Positions 17,209 to 26,111 of a stretch of 64,000 bases of DNA are shown here, in pieces. The DNA is from Serratia bockelmannii. GTDB taxonomy: Bacteria > Pseudomonadota > Gammaproteobacteria > Enterobacterales > Enterobacteriaceae. The DNA is taken from assembly GCF_008011855.1 (NCBI RefSeq), contig NZ_VOUX01000003.1:62001-126000 (forward strand). The letters are read 5' to 3'. Within the stretch, counting starts at the first letter, position 1, and every line of letters begins with the position of its first letter. The notes beneath the pieces were generated by a model. The model was not told the origin of the DNA. It saw only the letters and a program-made list of their open reading frames with translations, and searched no databases. The translations under genes and the position numbers were made by a program.

Positions 17209-19498
17209 TTCCCGCCGCCTCGCCCTGTTATGGGGATTGGTATGTTTGATGCTGCTCGGCGTGTTGTTGGCGTTGCTGCCGGGCGCACGTTTGAACAGCA
17301 GCGTGTTGGCGATGCTGCCCAAGCAGGCGCTGGGTTCGGTTCCGCTCGCGATAAGTGACGGCTTTATGCAGCGCCTGGATAAACAGGTAGTGTGGTTGGT
17401 CAGCCCCGGTAAACAGCCGGATCCGCGAGTAGCAGAAACGTGGTTGGCGCAACTTCAACAGTCACCCGCGTTGTCTGAAGTTAAAGGAAAGATGAACGCC
17501 GAAAGCCAGAAAGCCTGGGGAGCCTTTTTCTGGCAGCACCGCAACGGGCTTATCGATAGCGCCACTCGCATGCGCTTGCAAAATGGCGGTGAAGCGCAAG
17601 CGCAATGGGTTCTGTCACAGCTCTATTCCGCTTTTTCTGGCGTTAGTGGCAAAGAGTTGCGGAACGATCCATTGATGCTGATGCGTGGCTCCCAGTTGGC
17701 GCTTGCGCAAAACGGTCAGCGACTGCGGCTGATGGATGGCTGGCTTGTCACTCAGGACGAGCAGCAAAACTACTGGTATTTGTTACACGGGGAGCTGGTG
17801 GGTGACTCCTTCGATATGCAACAAACCCATCGCTTGGTGGCGGAGCTCGCGGTACAGGAAGCGTCACTGAAGGCGCTCTATCCGCAGGCGCAGCTGCTTT
17901 CTCGGGGGACGGTGTTCTACAGCGACTACGCCAGCCAGCAAGCGAAGCGGGATATCGCCACCCTCGGCGCTGCCACGATCCTGGGCGTGGTTCTGTTAAT
18001 TATCGTGGTCTTTCGTTCATTGCGACCGTTGCTGTTGTGTCTACTTTCTCTCAGCGTCGGAGCATTGGCGGGGACGGTGGCCACGTTGGTGCTGTATGGC
18101 GAACTGCACCTGATGACGTTGGTGATGAGCATGAGCATCATCGGGATTTCTGCCGATTATACGCTCTACTATCTGACCGAACGCATGGTGCATGGCGCGG
18201 TCATGTCGCCCTGGCAAAGCCTGACGAAGGTTGGCAAAGCGCTTTTGTTGGCATTGTTGACGACGGTGGCGGCCTATCTAATCATGATGTTGGCTCCTTT
18301 CCCCGGCATTCGCCAGATGGCCGTGTTTGCCGCCATCGGACTTAGCGCATCGTGCCTGACCGTATTTTTTTGGCATCCCTGGTTGTGCCGCGGCTTACCG
18401 GTGCGGCCGGTTCCGGCGATGGGGGTGATGCTGCGTTGGTTGGCGGCCTGGCGGCGCAATAAAGCAGTGCGCGTAGGGGTGCCGACGGCCTTGGCTCTGC
18501 TGTCAATGGCTGGGATTGCCACGTTGCGTGTGAATGATGATATTTCCCAACTGCAGGCGTTGCCGTCTTCACTGCTGGCGCAGGAGAACAAGATTAGCCG
18601 ATTGATCGGGCAAAACGTCGATCAAAAATGGTTCGTGGTCTATGGCGCTACTCCAGAACAGACGCTGCGGCGGTTGGAAACTTTCCTGCCGCACCTGGAG
18701 CGAGCGCAACATGAGGGAATGATTAGCCATTTCCGCGCGATCCCCCTTAATTCGCTGGCGCGCCAAGAGCAGGATTTACGTCTGCTGCGTGACGCGGCAC
18801 CAACCGTGCTTCTTGCGCTAAAAAATGCGGGGCTTGATATGGCTAACCCCGATCTGAACGCAATGCCGGTTTCCGTACCCACATGGCTGGAAAGCAGCAT
18901 CAGCGAAGGTTGGCGTTTGTTGTGGCTGACTCTGCCCAACGGCCAGAGTGGGGCGCTGGTTCCCGTCGATGGTGTAACGTCAGGCAATCAATTGGGAGAG
19001 CTGGCGGACAAGCAGGCCGGTGTGGCATGGGTGGACCGCAAACAGTCTTTTGATTCGCTCTTCGCGCTCTACCGTTCCGTATTGACGGGGTTGTTGGGTA
19101 TCGCGTTGGTTGTGATCGCCTGTGGCGCGATGGTTCGCCAAGGGTGGCGTAAAGGGCTTGTCAGCCTGATACCGTCCCTGTTGTCGCTGGGATGTGGGTT
19201 GGCTGTGCTCTCGTTTTGCGGGTATAGCGTAAACCTATTCTCGCTGTTGGCATTAGTGCTGGTATTGGGCATTGGCATCAATTACACACTGTTTTTCAGT
19301 AACCCGCAGGGGACGCCGCTGACTTCGCTGCTAGCCATTACGTTGGCGATGATGACGACTTTGCTAACGCTTGGCATGTTGTTGTTCAGTGACACGCAGG
19401 CAATCAGCTGTTTCGGAATTGTTTTGGTCAGCGGAATTTTCGTCGCCTGGCTACTTTCACCACTGGCGATGCCAAATAAAAAAAGAGAAAAAAGATGA
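17177..19498 (+). CDS. apeM: MMPL/RND-family exporter ApeM
   Basis: A 773-residue transporter with the RND/MMPL plan: an N-terminal membrane helix (about 14-32), a large periplasmic loop, a helix bundle (about 258-410), a second loop and a C-terminal bundle (about 630-765). MMPL proteins export lipid-like molecules; with LolA-like ApeL beside it this is the probable exporter for the polyene lipid. The start lies inside apeL. Its stop overlaps apeN by ATGA. Confidence 0.9.
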   Translation: MTNANALPPTNSRRLALLWGLVCLMLLGVLLALLPGARLNSSVLAMLPKQALGSVPLAISDGFMQRLDKQVVWLVSPGKQPDPRVAETWLAQLQQSPALSEVKGKMNAESQKAWGAFFWQHRNGLIDSATRMRLQNGGEAQAQWVLSQLYSAFSGVSGKELRNDPLMLMRGSQLALAQNGQRLRLMDGWLVTQDEQQNYWYLLHGELVGDSFDMQQTHRLVAELAVQEASLKALYPQAQLLSRGTVFYSDYASQQAKRDIATLGAATILGVVLLIIVVFRSLRPLLLCLLSLSVGALAGTVATLVLYGELHLMTLVMSMSIIGISADYTLYYLTERMVHGAVMSPWQSLTKVGKALLLALLTTVAAYLIMMLAPFPGIRQMAVFAAIGLSASCLTVFFWHPWLCRGLPVRPVPAMGVMLRWLAAWRRNKAVRVGVPTALALLSMAGIATLRVNDDISQLQALPSSLLAQENKISRLIGQNVDQKWFVVYGATPEQTLRRLETFLPHLERAQHEGMISHFRAIPLNSLARQEQDLRLLRDAAPTVLLALKNAGLDMANPDLNAMPVSVPTWLESSISEGWRLLWLTLPNGQSGALVPVDGVTSGNQLGELADKQAGVAWVDRKQSFDSLFALYRSVLTGLLGIALVVIACGAMVRQGWRKGLVSLIPSLLSLGCGLAVLSFCGYSVNLFSLLALVLVLGIGINYTLFFSNPQGTPLTSLLAITLAMMTTLLTLGMLLFSDTQAISCFGIVLVSGIFVAWLLSPLAMPNKKREKR

Positions 19499-20082
19499 TG
19501 GTACGTAATTGCTGGCGATTCGCTGCGCTGCTCGTTGTGATGGGGATAGCCGGCTGCAGCCATTCGATTGCTCCGGGGAATGACACGTTCCCACAGGCCT
19601 GGCTAGAACCGGGCACCCGCGTGGTGTTGCCTGCGCCTGGTTTGTCACCTGCGATCGATAAGCAGCAACTGCTGACCGGTACTTTCAACGGCAAAAGCCA
19701 GTCGCTGTTGGTCATGTTGCATGCTGATGAGCAGAAAATCACCCTCGCCGGGCTTTCCTCCGTGGGAATTCGGCTGTTTAAGCTTACCTATGATGAGAAT
19801 GGGTTACACGCCGAGCAATCTATCATCGTTCCTCAATTACCACCGGCAAGCCAGGTGTTGGCCGATGTCATGCTTAGCCTTTGGCCGCTTGAAACTTGGC
19901 GGGCGCGGTTGCCGAATGGCTGGACGATCGTCGATAAGGGTAATCAGCGCGAGCTGCGCAACGCCAGCGGCAAGCTGGTGACCGAGATCGCCTATCTTCA
20001 GCGTAATGGCCTGCGAGAGCCGATTAGCATTCAACAACATGCTTTTAAATACCAAATCACCATTCAATACCTGGGTGAATAA
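19495..20082 (+). CDS. apeN: DUF3261 lipoprotein ApeN
   Basis: A 195-residue lipoprotein: signal peptide with lipobox AGC (Cys21), then a LolB-like soluble domain of the DUF3261 family. A LolB-like receptor in the outer membrane would accept the polyene lipid from ApeL; this is inference from the LolA/LolB pairing. It overlaps the end of apeM by 4 bases and is followed directly by apeO. Confidence 0.82.
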   Translation: MMVRNCWRFAALLVVMGIAGCSHSIAPGNDTFPQAWLEPGTRVVLPAPGLSPAIDKQQLLTGTFNGKSQSLLVMLHADEQKITLAGLSSVGIRLFKLTYDENGLHAEQSIIVPQLPPASQVLADVMLSLWPLETWRARLPNGWTIVDKGNQRELRNASGKLVTEIAYLQRNGLREPISIQQHAFKYQITIQYLGE

Positions 20083-20083
20083 C

Positions 20084-21253
20084 ATGATTTACATCTCTGC
20101 CGTCGGTATGATTAATGCGCTTGGGAATTCTCTGGATGAGATAGCCGCAAACCTCGCTCGCGGCTCTGCGCCGGGTATGCGTCCGAGAGCGGGGTGGCTA
20201 CAGGGGAACCCGGAAGCCGTGCTGGGCGGCGTTGAGGGAGAGTTACCCGTTATCCCTGCGTCGTTTTCCGCTCATCGTTCCCGTAATAATCAACTGTTGC
20301 TGGCCGCGCTGGAGCAGATCCAGCCGCAGGTTGATGAAGCCATCGCCAGGTTTGGCCGCGATCGGATTGCCGTCGTGATGGGCACCAGCACCTCCGGGTT
20401 AAACGAAGGCGATGAGCATGTACAGCTGACGCTCAACGGCGAAGTTAGCCCGCGTTGGCGGTATCCTCAGCAGGAGCTCGGCGATCCGTCGCGATTTCTC
20501 AGCCGCTGGCTACAGGTCGATGGGCCAGCATTTACGCTTTCGACAGCTTGCTCTTCCAGCGCCCGAGCCATTATCAGCGGGCGGCGGCTGATCGAAGCGG
20601 GGCTTGCCGATGTCGCCATTGTTGGCGGCGCCGATACGTTGAGCAGAATGCCGATCAACGGTTTTCACAGCCTTGAGTCGCTATCGTCTGAGCTTTGCCA
20701 GCCGTTCGCCCAAAACCGTTGCGGCATCACTATCGGTGAAGGCGCTGCACTCATGGTGCTGACCCGCGAGCCTCAGCCTCTTGTTCTATTAGGGGTGGGG
20801 GAATCCAGCGATGCTTGGCATATATCAGCACCGCATCCTCAGGGAGAGGGTGCCATTCGTGCCATTGAACAAGCCTTGGCCGAAGCGGATATCGAGGCGA
20901 AACAGGTTGGTTACATTAATCTGCACGGCACCGCGACACTGCTTAACGACCAAATCGAGTCCCGCGTAGTGCATTCGCTGTTTGGTGAACAGGTACCATG
21001 CAGTTCGACCAAGCATTTAACCGGCCATACTCTGGGGGCTGCGGGGATCACGGAGGCGGCTATCAGCGCGCTGATTTTACTGCGCAATTTACCTTTACCC
21101 GCCCAAGATTTCAGCGCTTCGCCAGCAGACCCCGCGCTCCCCGCTTGCGGTGTCATGCATACCAGCCAACCGTTGGCTCGACCGATAATCCTCTCTAACT
21201 CTTTCGCCTTTGGCGGAAATAACGCCAGTATTCTATTAGGGAAAGATGTATGA
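20084..21253 (+). CDS. apeO: Beta-ketoacyl-ACP synthase ApeO
   Basis: A 389-residue ketosynthase of the FabB/FabF fold. The catalytic triad is intact: Cys156 in STACSSSA, His281 in LHGTAT and His315 in LTGHTLGAAG. It is the condensing partner of the cysteine-less ApeC. The start is ATG 20084, one base after the apeN stop; longer in-frame extensions would lie inside apeN. The stop overlaps apeP (ATGA). Confidence 0.9.
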   Translation: MIYISAVGMINALGNSLDEIAANLARGSAPGMRPRAGWLQGNPEAVLGGVEGELPVIPASFSAHRSRNNQLLLAALEQIQPQVDEAIARFGRDRIAVVMGTSTSGLNEGDEHVQLTLNGEVSPRWRYPQQELGDPSRFLSRWLQVDGPAFTLSTACSSSARAIISGRRLIEAGLADVAIVGGADTLSRMPINGFHSLESLSSELCQPFAQNRCGITIGEGAALMVLTREPQPLVLLGVGESSDAWHISAPHPQGEGAIRAIEQALAEADIEAKQVGYINLHGTATLLNDQIESRVVHSLFGEQVPCSSTKHLTGHTLGAAGITEAAISALILLRNLPLPAQDFSASPADPALPACGVMHTSQPLARPIILSNSFAFGGNNASILLGKDV

Positions 21254-21726
21254 ACGAATATTTGCCGCCGTCCGAGTACTTGCCTCATGCTGAGCCGATG
21301 ATGCTACTGGATGAGGTCGTCAACGTGACTGAAAACGATGTTCACTGTCAGGTTAGCGTGCATCTTGGCGGAGTGTTGGGACCCTTTCTCGATGCTCAGG
21401 GCAATCTGCCGGGATGGTTTGCGCTGGAGTTGATGGCGCAAACGGTGGGGGTTTGGTCCGGCTGGCATCGCCGCCAAGCGGGGTTGCATGAAATTTCATT
21501 GGGCATGGTGCTTGGCGCCCGCGAGTTAACCTGTGCGGCCGGGCATCTACCAGGCAATGCGACGTTGAATGTTCAAGCTAGGTTGCTGATGCAAGACGAA
21601 CGTTTCGGCAGCTTTGACTGCACCATTACCGTAGGGGAAGAGTGCCTGGCATCTGGCCGTGTGAATACTTTCCAGCCAACGTCAGAAGAATTGACATCGC
21701 TTTTTAATCAGGGAGAGACCGCATGA
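21250..21726 (+). CDS. apeP: FabZ-like dehydratase subunit ApeP
   Basis: A 158-residue hot-dog protein. LPHAEPMMLLDEV matches the FabZ LPHRxPFLLVD signature with the active-site histidine (residue 12), and FALELMAQTVG has the acidic residue. It is the second dehydratase of the cluster and in studied systems forms a complex with ApeI. It overlaps apeO and apeQ by 4 bases each. Confidence 0.87.
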   Translation: MNEYLPPSEYLPHAEPMMLLDEVVNVTENDVHCQVSVHLGGVLGPFLDAQGNLPGWFALELMAQTVGVWSGWHRRQAGLHEISLGMVLGARELTCAAGHLPGNATLNVQARLLMQDERFGSFDCTITVGEECLASGRVNTFQPTSEELTSLFNQGETA

Positions 21727-22454
21727 GTCGTTCAGTTCTGGTCACCGGGGCTAGTAAGGGAATTGGGGGCGCGATTGCTCGTCAGCTTGCCGCTGATGGT
21801 TTTATCGTCGGCGTCCATTATCACCGAGATCAGGCCGGCGCCCAGGAAACCCTCGCAGCCATTGAACAGTCTGGGGGGCAAGGTCGCCTGCTGAACTTTG
21901 ACGTAAGTGAACGTGATCAGTGCCGTGAAGTGCTGGAAAAGGATATGGCTGCCCACGGCGCCTGGTACGGTGTGGTCTGCAATGCAGGCATCGCCCGGGA
22001 TGGGGCGTTCCCTGCGCTTAGCGAGAACGATTGGGACAGCGTGATCCACACCAATCTCGACGGTTTTTATAACGTCATTCATCCTTGCATCATGCCGATG
22101 ATCGGCGCACGTAGAGGTGGTCGAATCATTACGTTGTCGTCGGTATCGGGAATGATGGGCAATCGCGGTCAGGTCAATTATAGCGCCGCTAAAGCGGGGA
22201 TCATCGGCGCCACCAAAGCATTGGCCATTGAGCTTGCGAAGCGCAAAATCACCGTTAACTGCATTGCTCCAGGCCTGATCGACACGGGGATGATCGAAAT
22301 GGAAGAGGCCGCATTGAAAGAAGCGATGGCGATCATTCCAATGAAGCGCATGGGCCAGACGGATGAAGTTGCCGGCCTGGCGAGCTATTTAATGTCCGAT
22401 ATTGCGGGCTACATCACCCGCCAGGTCATTTCCATCAACGGAGGAATGTTATGA
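21723..22454 (+). CDS. apeQ: 3-ketoacyl-ACP reductase ApeQ (FabG family)
   Basis: A 243-residue short-chain dehydrogenase. It has the cofactor motif TGASKGIG, the NAG motif and the catalytic YxxxK (Tyr153, Lys157 in NYSAAKAG). It reduces the 3-keto group after each condensation with NADPH. It overlaps both neighbours by ATGA, consistent with translational coupling through the biosynthetic core. Confidence 0.92.
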   Translation: MSRSVLVTGASKGIGGAIARQLAADGFIVGVHYHRDQAGAQETLAAIEQSGGQGRLLNFDVSERDQCREVLEKDMAAHGAWYGVVCNAGIARDGAFPALSENDWDSVIHTNLDGFYNVIHPCIMPMIGARRGGRIITLSSVSGMMGNRGQVNYSAAKAGIIGATKALAIELAKRKITVNCIAPGLIDTGMIEMEEAALKEAMAIIPMKRMGQTDEVAGLASYLMSDIAGYITRQVISINGGML

Positions 22455-23680
22455 CTTGTCGTGTTGTCATCACCGGCATGGGCGGCGTAACCGCCTTTGG
22501 GGAACGGTGGCAGGATGTTTCCCGGCGTCTGTTGGCATATGAAAATGCGGTGCGGACAATGCCCGAGTGGCAGATTTATGATGGATTGCATACCTTACTG
22601 GGCGCACCAATCGATGATTTCGTCCTGCCTGAGCATTACACCCGAAAGCGCATTCGCGCAATGGGGCGAGTCTCACTCCTTTCCACTCGCGCTACTGAAC
22701 TGGCATTGGAACAAGCGGGGCTGATTGACGATCCGGTACTGACTAACGGCCAAACCGGCATCGCCTACGGTTCTTCGACGGGAAGTACCGGCCCCGTGAG
22801 CGAATTTGCCACTATGCTTACTGAAAAACATACCAACAACATCACTGGCACCACTTATGTGCAGATGATGCCACATACCACAGCGGTTAACACCGGTCTG
22901 TTTTTCGGCCTGCGCGGCCGAGTGATCCCGACCTCCAGCGCATGCACCTCAGGGAGCCAGGCGATTGGCTATGCCTGGGAGGCTATTCGTCACGGTTATC
23001 AGAAGGTTATGGTTGCTGGTGGCGCAGAAGAGCTTTGCCCCTCGGAGGCCGCGGTGTTCGATACGCTATTCGCAACGAGCCAGCGTAACGATAGCCCTAA
23101 AAGCACACCGTCCCCTTTCGATCGGCAGCGTGATGGCCTGGTGATTGGCGAAGGCGCCGGGACGTTGGTCCTGGAAGAGTTGGAACATGCGAAAGCGCGC
23201 GGCGCCGTTATCTACGGTGAAATTGTCGGTTTTGCCACCAATTGCGATGCGGCGCATATCACTCAACCGCAGCGTGAAACGATGCAAATATGCATGGAGC
23301 AGGCGTTGAAGATAGCTGGCTTGAATGTGCGGGACATCGGCTATATTTCCGCTCATGGCACTGCCACCGATCGAGGGGATATCGCTGAAAGCCAGGCTAC
23401 GGCAGCTATTTTTGGCGGCCAAACGCCGATTTCATCGCTGAAAAGCTATTTTGGCCATACGCTGGGAGCCTGCGGCGCGCTGGAGGCCTGGATGAGTTTG
23501 CAAATGATGCGAGAAGGCTGGTTTGCGCCAACGCTTAACCTTCATCAGCCGGATGAGCAGTGTGGTGAGCTGGATTATATTATGGGGGAAAGCCGGCGCA
23601 TCGATTGTGAATACTTACAGAGCAATAATTTCGCGTTTGGCGGCATCAATACCTCCATCATCATTAAACGTTGGGTTTAA
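22451..23680 (+). CDS. apeR: Beta-ketoacyl-ACP synthase ApeR
   Basis: A 409-residue FabF-like ketosynthase, last gene of the cluster. Cys165 (SSACTSG), His302 (AHGTAT) and His336 (YFGHTLGA) form the triad. It is a full-length enzyme, distinct from ApeO; a separate role in starter elongation has been proposed for ApeR in APE systems. No clear terminator follows in the 55 bases before the convergent pglL-like gene; only GGCGG...CCGCC arms with a wide loop are present. Confidence 0.9.
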   Translation: MTCRVVITGMGGVTAFGERWQDVSRRLLAYENAVRTMPEWQIYDGLHTLLGAPIDDFVLPEHYTRKRIRAMGRVSLLSTRATELALEQAGLIDDPVLTNGQTGIAYGSSTGSTGPVSEFATMLTEKHTNNITGTTYVQMMPHTTAVNTGLFFGLRGRVIPTSSACTSGSQAIGYAWEAIRHGYQKVMVAGGAEELCPSEAAVFDTLFATSQRNDSPKSTPSPFDRQRDGLVIGEGAGTLVLEELEHAKARGAVIYGEIVGFATNCDAAHITQPQRETMQICMEQALKIAGLNVRDIGYISAHGTATDRGDIAESQATAAIFGGQTPISSLKSYFGHTLGACGALEAWMSLQMMREGWFAPTLNLHQPDEQCGELDYIMGESRRIDCEYLQSNNFAFGGINTSIIIKRWV

Positions 23681-23735
23681 GTTGAAACGGCGGGAGCAAT
23701 AAAATTGATTTCCGCCATTCCAACCTCTATAGGGT

Positions 23736-25418
23736 TTACCTAAACCGCGCATCCCGAGAAAACAGAAAAGCGGCTTCCCGCAGGCGAGCCTCGGCTTGTG
23801 CCTGATCCCCCTGATAGCGCAAGATCATGATCAGCGTGGCGTAGACGTTGGCGTCGATACGGCGCTGCAGATAGGCATTGGCCCACTGCCGATAGCCGGT
23901 CAACAGGGCATCATCGCGCGTTTGGTTATAGACCAGCAGCGCGTGAGATTGCTCGTCGAACGTTTTGCGCTCCCGATAGATCCAGGCGGCCGGCGGCGGC
24001 ATCTGCTCGATGCTGTCGATGGTGGCCAGCATCGTGCGCTCCGATTGGGTGAGCGCCATGCGCCCTTGCCAGGCGAAGACCGCCATCACTAACACGCCGA
24101 GCGCCGCCATTGCTACAGGCAGACTCAGGGCTTTGGCTAACGGCAGCGGGCGTGGGGCGCCGGTTTGGCCGTCCAACAGTGCCAGCAGCAGCAGAAACGC
24201 CAGCCAATGCGGCGCAGACAGATAGAAAGGGTATTCCAGTTGGGTGTGTATCAACATTGGCAGCAGCACCAGAAACAGCCCGACGCGCGCACCGGCCGGC
24301 GCTTCGCGATCCCGTTGCCAGGCGCGTTTCAGCAGCAGCGCGCCGGCGACGATGACGATAGCGATACCTGCCAGCGCCGGCAGGCCGCCCTCAACCCACC
24401 ACAGCAGGATTTCATTGTGCGGATGCCCGGCGACTTCCAGCACTTCTCGCCAGGGCATTGTCTGCAGGCGGAAGTGCGCGAAGCTGTATTCAAAGCCGCC
24501 ATAGCCCCAGCCCAGCAGCGGTTTGGCGAAAATCATGGCGACGGTGTCTTGCAGCATGGTCAGACGTGAATAATTAGAACCTTCGCGTGCGATGAGACCT
24601 GCGCGGCCATCCAGGCCAAAGCCGGTGAACAGCACCGTCAGACCGATCGCGGCGCCCAGCAGCAGCGCGCCACCCGCCCAGCGGCTTTCGAGCGTGCGGT
24701 GGCGGGCAAAGCGCCACAGCAGTAGCAGCGCCGCCAATGCGGCCCCCAACCAGGCGGCGCGCGACTGGATCAGCACCAGCAGGGCTGAGAAAGCGGCCAG
24801 CAGCGCGAGCAGCGGGATTTGCCGCCGCCGCGTTGGCGCAGAGAGGGGAGCCAGCAGCTGCCAGAGCGCCAAAGCCAACCCGGTGGCGATAAAGCTGCCC
24901 AGCACGTTCGGTTGCTGAAAGACGCCGTAGACCCGGCTGCCGTTAGGGGATACCCAAGCCAGCGCGGGGGCGAACAGTTGCAGAGCCGCCAGCAGTGCCT
25001 GAACGCCGACGGCGAACAGCAGACCGTACAGCAACAGGTTGCGCTGCCTGGGGGTTAGGCGCAGCTGCAGGCAGGCGACATAGAAAAGCCAACCACCGAG
25101 CAGACCGGCGCAGCGCCACAGGGCGTCTTCGCGCCACTCGGAGCGAGTATACAGCAGCGGCAGCGCCAGCACGGCGATGCCGAGCAGCAACAGGCGTGCG
25201 GTGGGGGTCAGCGAAAGACGGGTACGGCCAAGGCAAACGGTGAACGTCACTATCAGCGTGGTGAGCGCCATGACGGCCCAGGCCAGAATGTTTTGCGGCA
25301 GCGCCAGACCGTCGCCGCCCATATTGGGGTAATAAATCGGCAGGATCACCGTCATCCAGATCAGCAGCAGGGGCAGCACGGCGATGGTCGCTGCGTTAGC
25401 GGAAGATTTATCGGCCAT
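23736..25418 (-). CDS. PglL-family O-oligosaccharyltransferase (Wzy_C_2 type)
   Basis: A 560-residue inner-membrane protein with about a dozen membrane helices and a large C-terminal soluble part. The PglL signature HPHNE lies at residues 332-336, after a long periplasmic loop, and fits the O-antigen ligase/PglL superfamily. PglL enzymes transfer lipid-linked glycans en bloc to serine or threonine of pilins and other proteins. No pilin, glycan-assembly or lipid-A core gene is next to it, so the acceptor is unknown. WaaL-type ligase is possible but less likely because of the long C-terminal tail. Convergent with apeR, preceded by a long AT-rich leader. Confidence 0.78.
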   Translation of the reverse strand: MADKSSANAATIAVLPLLLIWMTVILPIYYPNMGGDGLALPQNILAWAVMALTTLIVTFTVCLGRTRLSLTPTARLLLLGIAVLALPLLYTRSEWREDALWRCAGLLGGWLFYVACLQLRLTPRQRNLLLYGLLFAVGVQALLAALQLFAPALAWVSPNGSRVYGVFQQPNVLGSFIATGLALALWQLLAPLSAPTRRRQIPLLALLAAFSALLVLIQSRAAWLGAALAALLLLWRFARHRTLESRWAGGALLLGAAIGLTVLFTGFGLDGRAGLIAREGSNYSRLTMLQDTVAMIFAKPLLGWGYGGFEYSFAHFRLQTMPWREVLEVAGHPHNEILLWWVEGGLPALAGIAIVIVAGALLLKRAWQRDREAPAGARVGLFLVLLPMLIHTQLEYPFYLSAPHWLAFLLLLALLDGQTGAPRPLPLAKALSLPVAMAALGVLVMAVFAWQGRMALTQSERTMLATIDSIEQMPPPAAWIYRERKTFDEQSHALLVYNQTRDDALLTGYRQWANAYLQRRIDANVYATLIMILRYQGDQAQAEARLREAAFLFSRDARFR

Positions 25419-26065
25419 GGTTAACCTGCCATGGCCTGATAGCGTTTATTGAATGCATGTTTTTATTATTCCCTTTCCTTTGTCCTGATATTGAAATGCG
25501 TGTAATGTTCAATTCGCAAATGTTTCACGGAAAATTTAAACCGTCTTTATGGTGAAGCGATAAATAATGTTTGCCCTGAGAATGCGCGAGGCTGTGTACC
25601 CAAAGAAAGGTTAAGCCGTATTTTTCACCCGCAAAAGGTATGTTTGTTGTTTGCAAAACAGACGCGTCATTTTCTCAAATCTATTGTGATTCAGTCAATT
25701 CATAATCTAATTCTTGTTTTTATCAATTGAAATCAAATGGTTGATTGTGATTCCTGCGTGCGTGAATATCGTGGAGTATCCCGGCAATGGCCTATATTGG
25801 CAGGCCCTGTGAAGAATAAAAGAGGTATCTGCTTTTTTAATTGATGTCGTCAGTGTCGGCGCGACGGCGGAAATTTACCTCATCGTTTCTCATTGCTGAT
25901 TTTTAAATTCAATGTGATTTTCATTTTATTATTTTTATTAGGATTCTTCTTGTCTTTATCTGTTTTTTTAAATTTTCATGAAATGATTTATTATTAGGAT
26001 TGTTCTGCTGCATTGGAAATAAAAGCGGTTATGACTTGAGCCTCCCCGTTGCCGCGGCAGAATAC
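25419..26065. other. AT-rich gene-free stretch upstream of the pglL-like gene
   Basis: About 650 bases with no convincing reading frame on either strand. It is strikingly AT-rich (several T runs near 25900-25990), unlike the genes on both sides. I see no RNA gene, repeat or clear operator. It may be a regulatory region bound by H-NS-type proteins or the remains of lost DNA. Confidence 0.5.
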
Positions 26066-26097
26066 AGACTAACGCGCCTGCCCAAGCGCGTTAGTCT
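26066..26097 (-). terminator. Long perfect hairpin after the nucleoside hydrolase
   Basis: Perfect 12-base arms (AGACTAACGCGC and GCGCGTTAGTCT) with an 8-base loop, placed just downstream of the - strand stop at 26112. Read on the - strand the tail is GTATTCTGCC, so the T-run is weak, but the stem is long and well placed. Confidence 0.65.
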
Positions 26098-26111
26098 CGT
26101 CTCTTGTGCGC

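Noticed and set aside
8598-23680. Dialkylresorcinol pathway (darA/darB) mixed with the polyene cluster
   Set aside because: No DarA-type aromatase or DarB-type ketosynthase is present; all 18 genes fit the plain APE set.
23736-25418. WaaL O-antigen ligase
   Set aside because: The HPHNE motif, the protein length and the long C-terminal soluble part fit PglL-type transferases better, and no LPS core genes are nearby. Kept only as an alternative in the entry.
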